Source of the DNA: an uncultured Saprospiraceae bacterium
Lineage (GTDB): Bacteria > Bacteroidota > Bacteroidia > Chitinophagales > Saprospiraceae
Assembly (NCBI GenBank): GCA_937959095.1
Contig: CALGLY010000683.1
Location: 1 to 5,518 of the forward strand
Length of the DNA stretch: 5,518 bases
Reading direction: 5' to 3'
The notes below the pieces were generated by a model. It did no database searches. It had not been told where the DNA came from and was given only the letters and a program-made list of their open reading frames with translations. Shown piece after piece: positions 1-5,518 of this stretch; within the stretch, counting starts at the first letter, position 1; each line of letters begins with the position of its first letter. The translations under genes were made by a program, and so were the position numbers.

Positions 1-300
1 CAAGCATCACAGTAGGAGCAGGAACGTACACCGTGACAGGCATCGGCGAGAACGGTTGCGAAAATAGCACGATAGTCACGGTAAGCGAATTCCCCTCAAC
101 CCAAGTAGCAATTACAGGAAATACAAATATTTGCGAAGGCGAAAGCACCGTACTTACAGCAAGCGGTGGTGTGACCTTCCAATGGAACAATTTTGCACAA
201 AGCGATCGAATAGAAGTGCGAGAAGCGGGTATTTATGAAGTAACTATTACGGACGAAAATGGTTGTGAAGCGAGTACGGAGGTAGAAGTAGTCGTGAATC
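1..300 (+). repeat. Near-identical direct repeat, copy 1 (partner 895-1194)
   Basis: Bases 1-55 are identical to 895-949. Hand alignment of 1-300 with 895-1194 gives 39 mismatches and no gaps, about 87% identity. The segment covers most of the first A module and the whole second A module of super-repeat copy 1. Similarity drops sharply just after base 300 (and 1194), where module B begins. The repeat runs off the left edge, so its full length is unknown. Confidence 0.9.
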
Positions 301-3300
301 AATTACCACGTATCGAAAATCTAAGTAGTATTTGTACGAGTGATTTGATGAATTACGAAGTCAGTTTTTTTACAGAAATAATAAATAATGTAGATGTAAA
401 TATAGGTGACTTAATAAGCTTGAATGAAGGCATTTATACCGTACAAAATATTCCACTTGGTACAAACCTAATAATTAGTGTAGCGAATGAAGACACAGGC
501 TGTTTCATCAGTCGTGAAGTAGCATCGCCAGATTGTGCTTGTCCCGATATTCCAAGTCCGCAAGGGGAAGATGTGGGTTTCTGTGCGAATGAAGATAATT
601 TACCTTTAAGTGTAGTTGTGGAAGATGGTTTAACGGTTAATTGGACAGATGCCGCAGGAGCTACGATAGCAGAAAATACGACATCAATTAGTCCTATGGA
701 AACAGGCAGTTACTTCGCGCAAGCAATAAACCCTGAAAATGACTGCACGAGTGCATTAACAGAATTGCGTTATGAAATTTCACCGCTTCCGAATATTACA
801 ATTAGTGGCGAACTACAAATCTGCGAAGGCGAAACGACGACCTTAGTAGCAAGTGGCGGCACGCAATATTTTTGGAATATAGACGAAGGTAGCACAAGCA
901 TCACAGTAGGAGCAGGAACGTACACCGTGACAGGCATCGGCGAGAACGGCTGTCAAAATAGCGCAACCGTTACGGTAAGCGAATTCCCTCCAATTCAAGT
1001 AGTGATTACAGGCAATACGAATATTTGCGAAGGTGAAAGCACCGTACTTACTGCAAGTGGTGGCGTGACTTTCCAATGGAGTAATTTTGCACAAAGCGAT
1101 CGAATAGAGGTACGTGAAGCAGGTATTTATGAACTAACTATCACGAATGAAAACGGCTGCGAAGCGAGTACGGAAGTGGAAGTAGTTCTGAATGCCTTGC
1201 CGACAGTTAGCGAAATAACACCTGAGTGCGCGCCTGATTTAGCGACTTATCAAGTAAGTTTTAATACGTCACCGAATACCGTTGTAGAGGCATCCGAAGG
1301 AGAAGTATTACCGCAGGGCGATGATTTTTATCGGATTGAAAGCATCCCAATTGAAAGTGCGATTACGATTACAATTCAGGAGGAAGAAACGGGCTGTTTT
1401 ATTACGCGCGAATTGACACCACCAGATTGTTCTTGTGCCTTCATTGCTGCACCCGAAGGCGAGGATGTGATGCTTTGTATGGGTGATGCTTCTGAAGAAT
1501 TAAGTGTAAGCGTAGGCGAAGGTTTGCAAGTGAACTGGCTCGATGCAGAAGGAAATTTATTGCTTGCAAATAGCACAATTCTTATACCAGATGTCGCAGG
1601 AAGTTACTTCGCAAGAGCGATTGACCCAATCACAAATTGCACCAGCCAATTGACCGAATTGCGTTATGAAATTTTCCCTTTACCACAAATCAGAATTGCT
1701 GGACAATTCGAGATTTGCGAAGGCGAAACGACAATCCTTACCGCAAGCGGCGGCGAACAATATAGTTGGAATACAGACGAAAATGGCGCAAGTATCGAAG
1801 TCAGCGAAGCGGGTGCTTATGAAGTCATTGCAAGCGATGCGAATGGCTGCTTGAATAGTGAAATAGTAGAAGTATTTGTGCAACAGTTGCCTTTTATTGG
1901 AGAACTTGAAACGACCTGTTCCGAAGACCTTTTGACCTATGAAGTTCGTCTTGCGACGGATCTTTTTGCTATTGCAACAGCATCCGCAGGGGAAGTCATT
2001 ATGGAAACCGAAAGTTCGTACCTTATTATAGGCATTCCGATAGAAGATACCCTTTCTATTCGAGTGGAGCAGGAAGAAATTGCCTGTTTCAGTATGCGCG
2101 AAGTTTCGCCACCTGATTGTGATTGTCCATTTGTAGATGAACCCTTCGGTGAAAATGTCAGCTTATGCGCGAATAGCGAATCGATTGGATTGGAAGTAGC
2201 CGTTGATGCTTCTTCTACGGTTAATTGGTTCGATGTAGCAGGCAATTTATTAGCAGAAAGTACCCTCTTTTTTCAGCCCGAAATCACAGGTACATACTTC
2301 GCTCAAGCGGTAGATTTAGCGACAGGCTGCACGAGCGAATTGGTAGAACTACGTTATGAAATTTTCCCCCTTCCGAATATTACAATTAGTGGAGAATTAC
2401 AAATCTGCGAAGGCGAGACTACGATTTTAACTGCAAGCGGTGGCATAGAATATATTTGGAATACAGGACAAACAGGCGATACAATTACAGTCAGCGAAGC
2501 AGGAATTTATGAAGTAACTGCCACGGATGAAGTCGGCTGTTCAGGCATCACAGCAATAGAAGTTATTGTAAACGCTGTGCCAACGATTAGCGAACTTAGC
2601 GTGGATTGTTCGGATGATAGGATGACTTATGAAGTGCGCTTTTTCAGTACTCTTTTTGCAGAAGTGAATTCGACTTTAGGTGAAGTGATTACAGAAACAG
2701 AAAGTTCTTACCTGATTACAGGTATTCCAATAACCGAAAGTATAGTTATCACTATTCAAGATGCGGAAACGGACTGCGTCACGACACGTGAAGTATCACC
2801 ACCTGATTGCGATTGTCCATTTGTAGAGCCACCAACTAATTTCGGTGATGTCTTTATTTGTGAAGGCGAAGTATTAGGAACGCTACTTATTGATGTTTTC
2901 GATAGTCAAACAGCAGAGTGGTATGATGCAGCTACAGGCGGTGAATTCCTAACACGTGGCACGAGCTTCACGCCACCACAAGCAGGTACCTATTTCGTAC
3001 AAGCAGTAGAGGCAGGTACAGGCTGTGCGAGTGAGCGTATCGCGCTAACACTAGGCGTATTTCCAGCTTTGATTTTAGATTTATCAAGCAATGGTTTGGC
3101 TTGTAATGGCGATGAAAACGCGACAATAACTGCTATTGCAAGTGGCGGCACAGTACCCTACAACTACCTTTGGTCGAATGGCGCGATGACGGAAAGTCTG
3201 GAAAATGTAGGCGCAGAAATTTATACTTTAGAGTTGACGGATGCCAATGAATGCAGCACAACGACAAGTATTGAAATCACTGCACCCGAAGCTTTAGAAG

Positions 3301-5198
3301 TAGGCATCGAGGTACAACATACGATTTGTGGCGAAGCCAATGGCAGTATTACGCTTGATATATCTAATGTTGCCGCGCCTTTCTCGATTATGTGGACTAC
3401 GAATGCGATAGCTACCAATTTAGAAAATCTAGAAGCGGGTTTATATGGCGTAACGCTAACGGACGCGCAAGGCTGTACCTTCATAAATGATGCGATAGCA
3501 GTGAATCCATCAGATGCGCCAAGTATCGAATTAATCGAAACTATAATGCCCGATTGTGATGTGGAAAATGGCGGTATTGCGATAGCCGTCACAGGTGGAA
3601 ACGCGCCTTATGTTTTCGCTTGGTCGAATGGCGCGACGACAGAAGATATAACAGATATAGGAGAAGGTATTTATGAAGTACTTGTGACGGATGCAAATAA
3701 TTGCGAAGCACGCCTTGAAGTCGAATTGACTTGCGAAGCGGCTTGTCTTTCTGCGGTAGGAACACTAGAAGGGCAACTTTTGAATACTTGCGAGACGGAG
3801 CCTGTAAGCGCGACTTATGACGCGACCAATGAAGTCCTAGAAGCGAATGATACGCGCCAATTCATACTACACAATGGCTCGCCTACGAGCATTGGCAATC
3901 AAATCATAGCCCGTGCGAATGAGCCGATGTTTGAATTCTTACCTGGTCTCATGCAGACCGAAACGACCTATTATATCACAGCGGTAGTGGGTGACGATGA
4001 TGGTGCTGGTAATGTAGATTTAGCAAGCTCATGTATCGCAATTTCCGAAGGTGTAGCGGTACGATTTGGGGTCGCGCCACCGCCAGTTATTGAGTTGCAA
4101 GCGACGAATACCATTATCTGTTTAGGCGATAGTCTATTGCTCACGGCAGCGATAGTAGGTGGGGCAGATAGTTTTATTTGGGAAACGCCAATGGGAATGT
4201 TCAGCACGACCACGGCGAATTATTCCCTCTCCTTTTTCGGGCAAGAAAGCGAAGGCGATTACTTTGTTTCTTATACACGAGATGGTTGTGAATCACCTCA
4301 ATTTGGCCCGATTAGTATTATTCTGGATGAAAGCACGACAGGCGTGACCGCAGGCGAAAATCAAATCCTTTGTGGCGAATCCGAAACACAGCTAGAAGGT
4401 GTTTTGCCAGCAGGTGCTACAGGGCGTTGGGTCACGACTTCACCCGCTAGAATTGACAATCCAGAACAGCCAAACGCCAGCGTAAGTAATCTGCAACCCG
4501 GCGCGTACAATACCTTCTATTGGACGGTCTTCACGGATGGCTGTACGGCGATTGATACCATGACGATTTACTACCTACCGCAACCCGAATTGGAAGATAA
4601 GGAGTTTGAAATGGCAGCGAATAACACCGCTATTTTATTAAATAAAGATTTCCTCTTCGATGGCGATGCGCGGCTTTTACCTAGAGAATTGATAGAATTT
4701 GAAATTCTCACCCAGCCCGATTTCGGCATGGTGCTAGATACTACGGGCGGACTTTTATACGAAAAAACAATAGATCAGACAGAAGATGTCACTATCGAAT
4801 TTACCTACCAAGCTTGCGTGACGGATAGTGTGTGTGGTATGCTTTGTGATGGCGCAAATGTTCGGATTTTGGTACGCTTTGAGGATAGCGAAGTACTTGC
4901 TTGGCGAAGTGCTTTGCGACCGAATGGAAACAATCCACTTTGGGCTATTGAGATCTTAAAAAATCTCTCCGAAGGCGCAATAAAGATAGTGGATAGATGG
5001 GGGCAAATCGTGCATGTACGGCAATTTGACGCAGGACTCAATCTCCGTCGAGGCAGCACGATAGCCGATGCTTGGGATGGCAGAAATTCCGATGGCGAAC
5101 TCCTGCCACAAGGTGCGTACTACTTTCTCTTCACAGGAACGACTGATGATAATCAGGAAGTAGAGCCAATTAGTGGCGTGATTTATTTAATGGATTAA
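1..5198 (+). CDS. Giant multi-domain repeat adhesin, T9SS type B sorted (5'-partial)
   Basis: This is probably a cell-surface or secreted adhesin-like protein exported by the type IX secretion system; its ligand cannot be read from sequence. The frame is open at base 1 (first full codon 3-5) and ends at TAA 5196-5198, giving about 1,731 visible residues. A GTG at 33 is not the start: it lies inside a repeat unit whose second copy (from 895) continues upstream. Domains in order: four Cys-containing Ig-like super-repeats (1-3071); three SprB-type repeats (3072-3731; LWSNG, W(S)NGATTED, LTDANxC motifs); a domain with a GDDDGAGNVDL segment (3744-4073) resembling one common in Saprospiraceae surface proteins; an Ig-like domain (about 4080-4322); a PKD-like domain (about 4335-4580; AGENQILCG...W...C); a cadherin/Ig-like domain (about 4581-4880); and a CHU_C/type B C-terminal domain (4911-5195). 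The protein is acidic and lacks lysine before base 4599. No frameshift or internal stop is seen. It is followed by a PorP/SprF gene on the same strand. Domain names rest on motif recognition, not on a profile search. Confidence 0.93.
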   Translation, partial: SITVGAGTYTVTGIGENGCENSTIVTVSEFPSTQVAITGNTNICEGESTVLTASGGVTFQWNNFAQSDRIEVREAGIYEVTITDENGCEASTEVEVVVNQLPRIENLSSICTSDLMNYEVSFFTEIINNVDVNIGDLISLNEGIYTVQNIPLGTNLIISVANEDTGCFISREVASPDCACPDIPSPQGEDVGFCANEDNLPLSVVVEDGLTVNWTDAAGATIAENTTSISPMETGSYFAQAINPENDCTSALTELRYEISPLPNITISGELQICEGETTTLVASGGTQYFWNIDEGSTSITVGAGTYTVTGIGENGCQNSATVTVSEFPPIQVVITGNTNICEGESTVLTASGGVTFQWSNFAQSDRIEVREAGIYELTITNENGCEASTEVEVVLNALPTVSEITPECAPDLATYQVSFNTSPNTVVEASEGEVLPQGDDFYRIESIPIESAITITIQEEETGCFITRELTPPDCSCAFIAAPEGEDVMLCMGDASEELSVSVGEGLQVNWLDAEGNLLLANSTILIPDVAGSYFARAIDPITNCTSQLTELRYEIFPLPQIRIAGQFEICEGETTILTASGGEQYSWNTDENGASIEVSEAGAYEVIASDANGCLNSEIVEVFVQQLPFIGELETTCSEDLLTYEVRLATDLFAIATASAGEVIMETESSYLIIGIPIEDTLSIRVEQEEIACFSMREVSPPDCDCPFVDEPFGENVSLCANSESIGLEVAVDASSTVNWFDVAGNLLAESTLFFQPEITGTYFAQAVDLATGCTSELVELRYEIFPLPNITISGELQICEGETTILTASGGIEYIWNTGQTGDTITVSEAGIYEVTATDEVGCSGITAIEVIVNAVPTISELSVDCSDDRMTYEVRFFSTLFAEVNSTLGEVITETESSYLITGIPITESIVITIQDAETDCVTTREVSPPDCDCPFVEPPTNFGDVFICEGEVLGTLLIDVFDSQTAEWYDAATGGEFLTRGTSFTPPQAGTYFVQAVEAGTGCASERIALTLGVFPALILDLSSNGLACNGDENATITAIASGGTVPYNYLWSNGAMTESLENVGAEIYTLELTDANECSTTTSIEITAPEALEVGIEVQHTICGEANGSITLDISNVAAPFSIMWTTNAIATNLENLEAGLYGVTLTDAQGCTFINDAIAVNPSDAPSIELIETIMPDCDVENGGIAIAVTGGNAPYVFAWSNGATTEDITDIGEGIYEVLVTDANNCEARLEVELTCEAACLSAVGTLEGQLLNTCETEPVSATYDATNEVLEANDTRQFILHNGSPTSIGNQIIARANEPMFEFLPGLMQTETTYYITAVVGDDDGAGNVDLASSCIAISEGVAVRFGVAPPPVIELQATNTIICLGDSLLLTAAIVGGADSFIWETPMGMFSTTTANYSLSFFGQESEGDYFVSYTRDGCESPQFGPISIILDESTTGVTAGENQILCGESETQLEGVLPAGATGRWVTTSPARIDNPEQPNASVSNLQPGAYNTFYWTVFTDGCTAIDTMTIYYLPQPELEDKEFEMAANNTAILLNKDFLFDGDARLLPRELIEFEILTQPDFGMVLDTTGGLLYEKTIDQTEDVTIEFTYQACVTDSVCGMLCDGANVRILVRFEDSEVLAWRSALRPNGNNPLWAIEILKNLSEGAIKIVDRWGQIVHVRQFDAGLNLRRGSTIADAWDGRNSDGELLPQGAYYFLFTGTTDDNQEVEPISGVIYLMD
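895..1194 (+). repeat. Near-identical direct repeat, copy 2 (partner 1-300)
   Basis: This is the second copy of the tandem A-module segment, offset by exactly 894 bp. It is in the same frame as copy 1 and encodes the same Ig-like strand pattern with a few replacements (for example NGCEN to NGCQN). Many of the differences are third-position changes, which fits a duplicated coding segment under protein-level constraint. Confidence 0.9.
3072..3731 (+). repeat. Three SprB-type repeats within the adhesin
   Basis: There are three modules of about 70-75 residues at roughly 3072-3296, 3297-3512 and 3522-3731. The first and third show the SprB repeat pattern well: an early Cys, I.....GG..PY...WSNGA.TE.., then G.YE/TLEVTDAN.C. 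The second is diverged (FSIMWTTNAIATNLENLEAG, then LTDAQGC) but keeps the spacing. SprB repeats are known from the mobile gliding adhesin SprB of Flavobacterium johnsoniae and are widespread in Bacteroidota surface proteins. Their presence does not prove gliding motility here. They show much lower mutual DNA identity than the A modules, so they are older duplications. Confidence 0.8.
4911..5195 (+). other. T9SS type B C-terminal sorting domain (CHU_C-like)
   Basis: This C-terminal domain of about 95 residues directs export through the type IX secretion system. The supporting pattern is the following series: RPNGNN (4917 onward) in place of the usual F(S/T)PNGDG; a hydrophobic strand; VDRWGQIV (from 4989) matching the NRWGxxV core; AWDG (about 5070); and LPQGAYYF (5103 onward) matching the LPxGTYYY strand; then a closing strand IYLMD at the stop. 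The domain sits at the extreme C-terminus, as expected. It is much richer in Lys and Arg than the rest of the protein. The PNGDG variant is unusual but the rest of the pattern is clear. Confidence 0.85.
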
Positions 5199-5200
5199 TT

Positions 5201-5306
5201 TTTTGAACCATATAAGGCACTCAGAGCATATAAATTTGAGGAAAATCACAAAGCGATTTTTTAATAAAAAAACTTAAATGCTCTGAGTGCCTTATATGGT
5301 TCAAAA
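5201..5306. repeat. Perfect 29-bp inverted repeat with 48-bp spacer
   Basis: The left arm 5201-5229 (starting TTTTGAACCATATAAGG) is the exact reverse complement of the right arm 5278-5306 (ending TATATGGTTCAAAA). The pairing stops at A/A inside (5230/5277) and T/T outside (5200/5307). The arms are about 38% G+C. The left arm starts two bases after the adhesin stop codon, and the right arm ends 13 bases before the next start. A read-through transcript could form a very long stem. The T-run is on the 5' side and the A-run on the 3' side, the reverse of an intrinsic terminator. No obvious target-site duplication flanks it (left ATTAATT, right TCAAAAA). Candidate roles are an mRNA processing or attenuating hairpin, a miniature mobile element, or recombinase sites. 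Confidence 0.95.
5231..5238 (+). promoter_or_regulatory. Candidate Bacteroidota -7 promoter element
   Basis: TAAATTTG is an exact match to TAnnTTTG, the -7 element of the main Bacteroidota sigma factor. It points toward the gene starting at 5320 and would put a transcription start near 5243-5246, inside the spacer of the inverted repeat. The upstream -33 element is poor: the only nearby TTTG (5202-5205, in the left arm) is 25 bases away, longer than the usual spacing of about 17-23. The region is A+T-rich, so a chance match is possible. Confidence 0.35.
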
Positions 5307-5319
5307 TCAAAAAAAGCAA

Positions 5320-5518
5320 ATGAAAAATCTATATATACTTATCCTATTACTCTTTACTACACACGTACTTTCTGCGCAATTACTCGCGCCTTATACGCTC
5401 TATCGCGATTATTGGAATGTGATAAATCCAGCAAGTGTGTCGAATAATTATACCATCAATGAATACAATTTTTCGGTAGGTATTTCAGATAGACATCAAT
5501 GGATAACCGATGGTATCA
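5320..5518 (+). CDS. PorP/SprF family T9SS outer-membrane protein (3'-partial)
   Basis: This is the N-terminal 66 residues of a probable outer-membrane beta-barrel protein of the PorP/SprF family. Residues 1-20 form a signal peptide: MKN, a hydrophobic stretch LYILILLLF, then a cleavage-type end HVLSA before Q20. The mature start shows the family pattern: an YxLYRDYWNVINPASVSN segment matching the usual 'N..NPA.AG', then a strand ending near ISDRHQW, matching the conserved R-x-QW. Full-length members are usually about 300 residues, so most of the gene lies beyond the window. ATG 5320 is preferred over the in-frame ATG 5296, which would add eight polar residues (MVQNQKKQ) before the signal peptide and lies inside the inverted repeat. 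The start is preceded by an A-rich stretch without a Shine-Dalgarno motif, normal for Bacteroidota. Position next to a type B sorted protein fits the SprB-SprF arrangement, where SprF is needed for SprB secretion; a partner role here is inferred. Confidence 0.85.
   Translation, partial: MKNLYILILLLFTTHVLSAQLLAPYTLYRDYWNVINPASVSNNYTINEYNFSVGISDRHQWITDGI

Larger units (their letters stand above)
1..3071 (+). repeat. Four-copy in-frame super-repeat array (modules A-B-C)
   Basis: The copies are 1-791 (5'-truncated), 792-1685, 1686-2375 and 2376-3071. Module A is Ig-like (ICEGE(T/S)T..L.ASGG, then an aromatic W, then EAG.YEV and NGC). Module B begins with Cys-x-x-D and a TYEV-like strand and ends in the PDCxC junction. 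Module C carries NW.DA.GN, GSYFAQA and LRYEI.PLP. The module B first-Cys codons lie at 333, 1227, 1917 and 2607, so the periods are 894, 690 and 690 bp. The ICEGE Cys codons lie at 132, 822, 1026, 1716 and 2406. Copies 1 and 2 therefore carry two tandem A modules (204 bp apart, seen whole in copy 2), and copies 3 and 4 carry one. The module C of copy 4 (about 2826-3071) is the most diverged and marks the edge of the array. Boundaries between modules are approximate. Confidence 0.9.

Noticed and set aside
33..35. GTG at 33 as the start codon of the large gene
   Set aside because: The frame is open to base 1 and encodes SITVGAGTYTVTG, identical to residues inside the second repeat copy (from 895). 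The gene therefore continues upstream and this GTG is an internal Val codon.
96..2245. Minus-strand open frames over the repeat array (96-302, 843-1094, 1376-1576, 1680-1883, 1937-2245)
   Set aside because: Several recur at equivalent repeat positions and give Cys/His/Tyr/Phe-rich translations without domain logic. They are shadows of the coding strand.
1..3071. CRISPR-like array
   Set aside because: The repeats are long, in-frame coding units of 690-894 bp encoding Ig-like domains, not short repeats with unique spacers.
3221..5059. Other alternative frames (3221-3592 -, 3971-4213 -, 4159-4347 +, 4805-5059 -)
   Set aside because: They lie entirely within the well-supported adhesin frame, show no recognisable motif or signal peptide, and have no independent upstream signals.
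5242..5262. Small hairpin AAAATC/GATTTT followed by a T-run, as a terminator inside the spacer
   Set aside because: The stem is only six pairs with one G-C pair and a seven-base loop; the T-run is mostly part of the stem itself. Too weak to call in an A+T-rich gap.
5296..5298. ATG at 5296 as the start of the PorP/SprF gene
   Set aside because: It is in frame but adds eight polar residues before the signal peptide and lies in the inverted-repeat arm; ATG 5320 gives a normal signal peptide.
5201..5306. Inverted repeat as a classical intrinsic terminator
   Set aside because: On both strands the stem is followed by an A-rich, not T-rich, run, and the 48-base loop is far too long for a standard terminator.
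5201..5306. Insertion sequence or transposon
   Set aside because: The 106-bp unit has no room for a transposase and no visible target-site duplication. A non-autonomous miniature element remains possible but cannot be shown from one copy.

Overview
The window is almost entirely the 3' part of one giant secreted-protein gene of a Bacteroidota bacterium, followed by a 121-bp intergenic region and the first 66 codons of a PorP/SprF-type outer-membrane protein gene. The phylum assignment is secure from three signs: SprB-type repeats, a type IX secretion system (T9SS) type B C-terminal sorting domain (CHU_C / gliding-motility-associated C-terminal family), and the PorP/SprF neighbour. Long mosaics of Ig-like, PKD-like and SprB modules, together with one domain that resembles those in Saprospiraceae/Lewinella-type surface proteins, suggest the order Saprospirales. 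That finer placement is an inference from style.

Bases 1-5198 (+) are a single uninterrupted reading frame, already open at base 1, so the N-terminus and signal peptide lie upstream. The first ~3.07 kb encodes a four-copy super-repeat. Each copy is built from three kinds of Cys-containing module, here called A, B and C. Copies 1 and 2 carry two A modules (period 894 bp); copies 3 and 4 carry one (period 690 bp); the difference is exactly 204 bp, one A module. Bases 3072-3731 encode three SprB-type repeats. Bases 3744-4880 encode a Saprospiraceae-style domain with a Gly/Asp-rich segment and then further Ig-like/PKD-like domains. Bases 4911-5195 encode the type B sorting domain. The repetitive part, more than 1,500 residues, has no lysine at all; the first Lys codon is at 4599.

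The region between the genes (5199-5319) is dominated by a perfect 29-bp inverted repeat (5201-5229 and 5278-5306) around a 48-bp spacer. The repeat starts two bases after the stop codon and ends 13 bases before the next start codon. The spacer contains one exact match to the Bacteroidota -7 promoter element (TAnnTTTG, 5231-5238) pointing at the downstream gene.

From base 5320 a second gene begins with a clear signal peptide and a mature N-terminus typical of PorP/SprF proteins. Its probable role is to serve as the dedicated outer-membrane partner for export or anchoring of the giant adhesin, as SprF does for SprB in Flavobacterium johnsoniae. No RNA genes, CRISPR arrays or transposase genes are visible. 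The other strand holds only shadow frames of the repeat gene.
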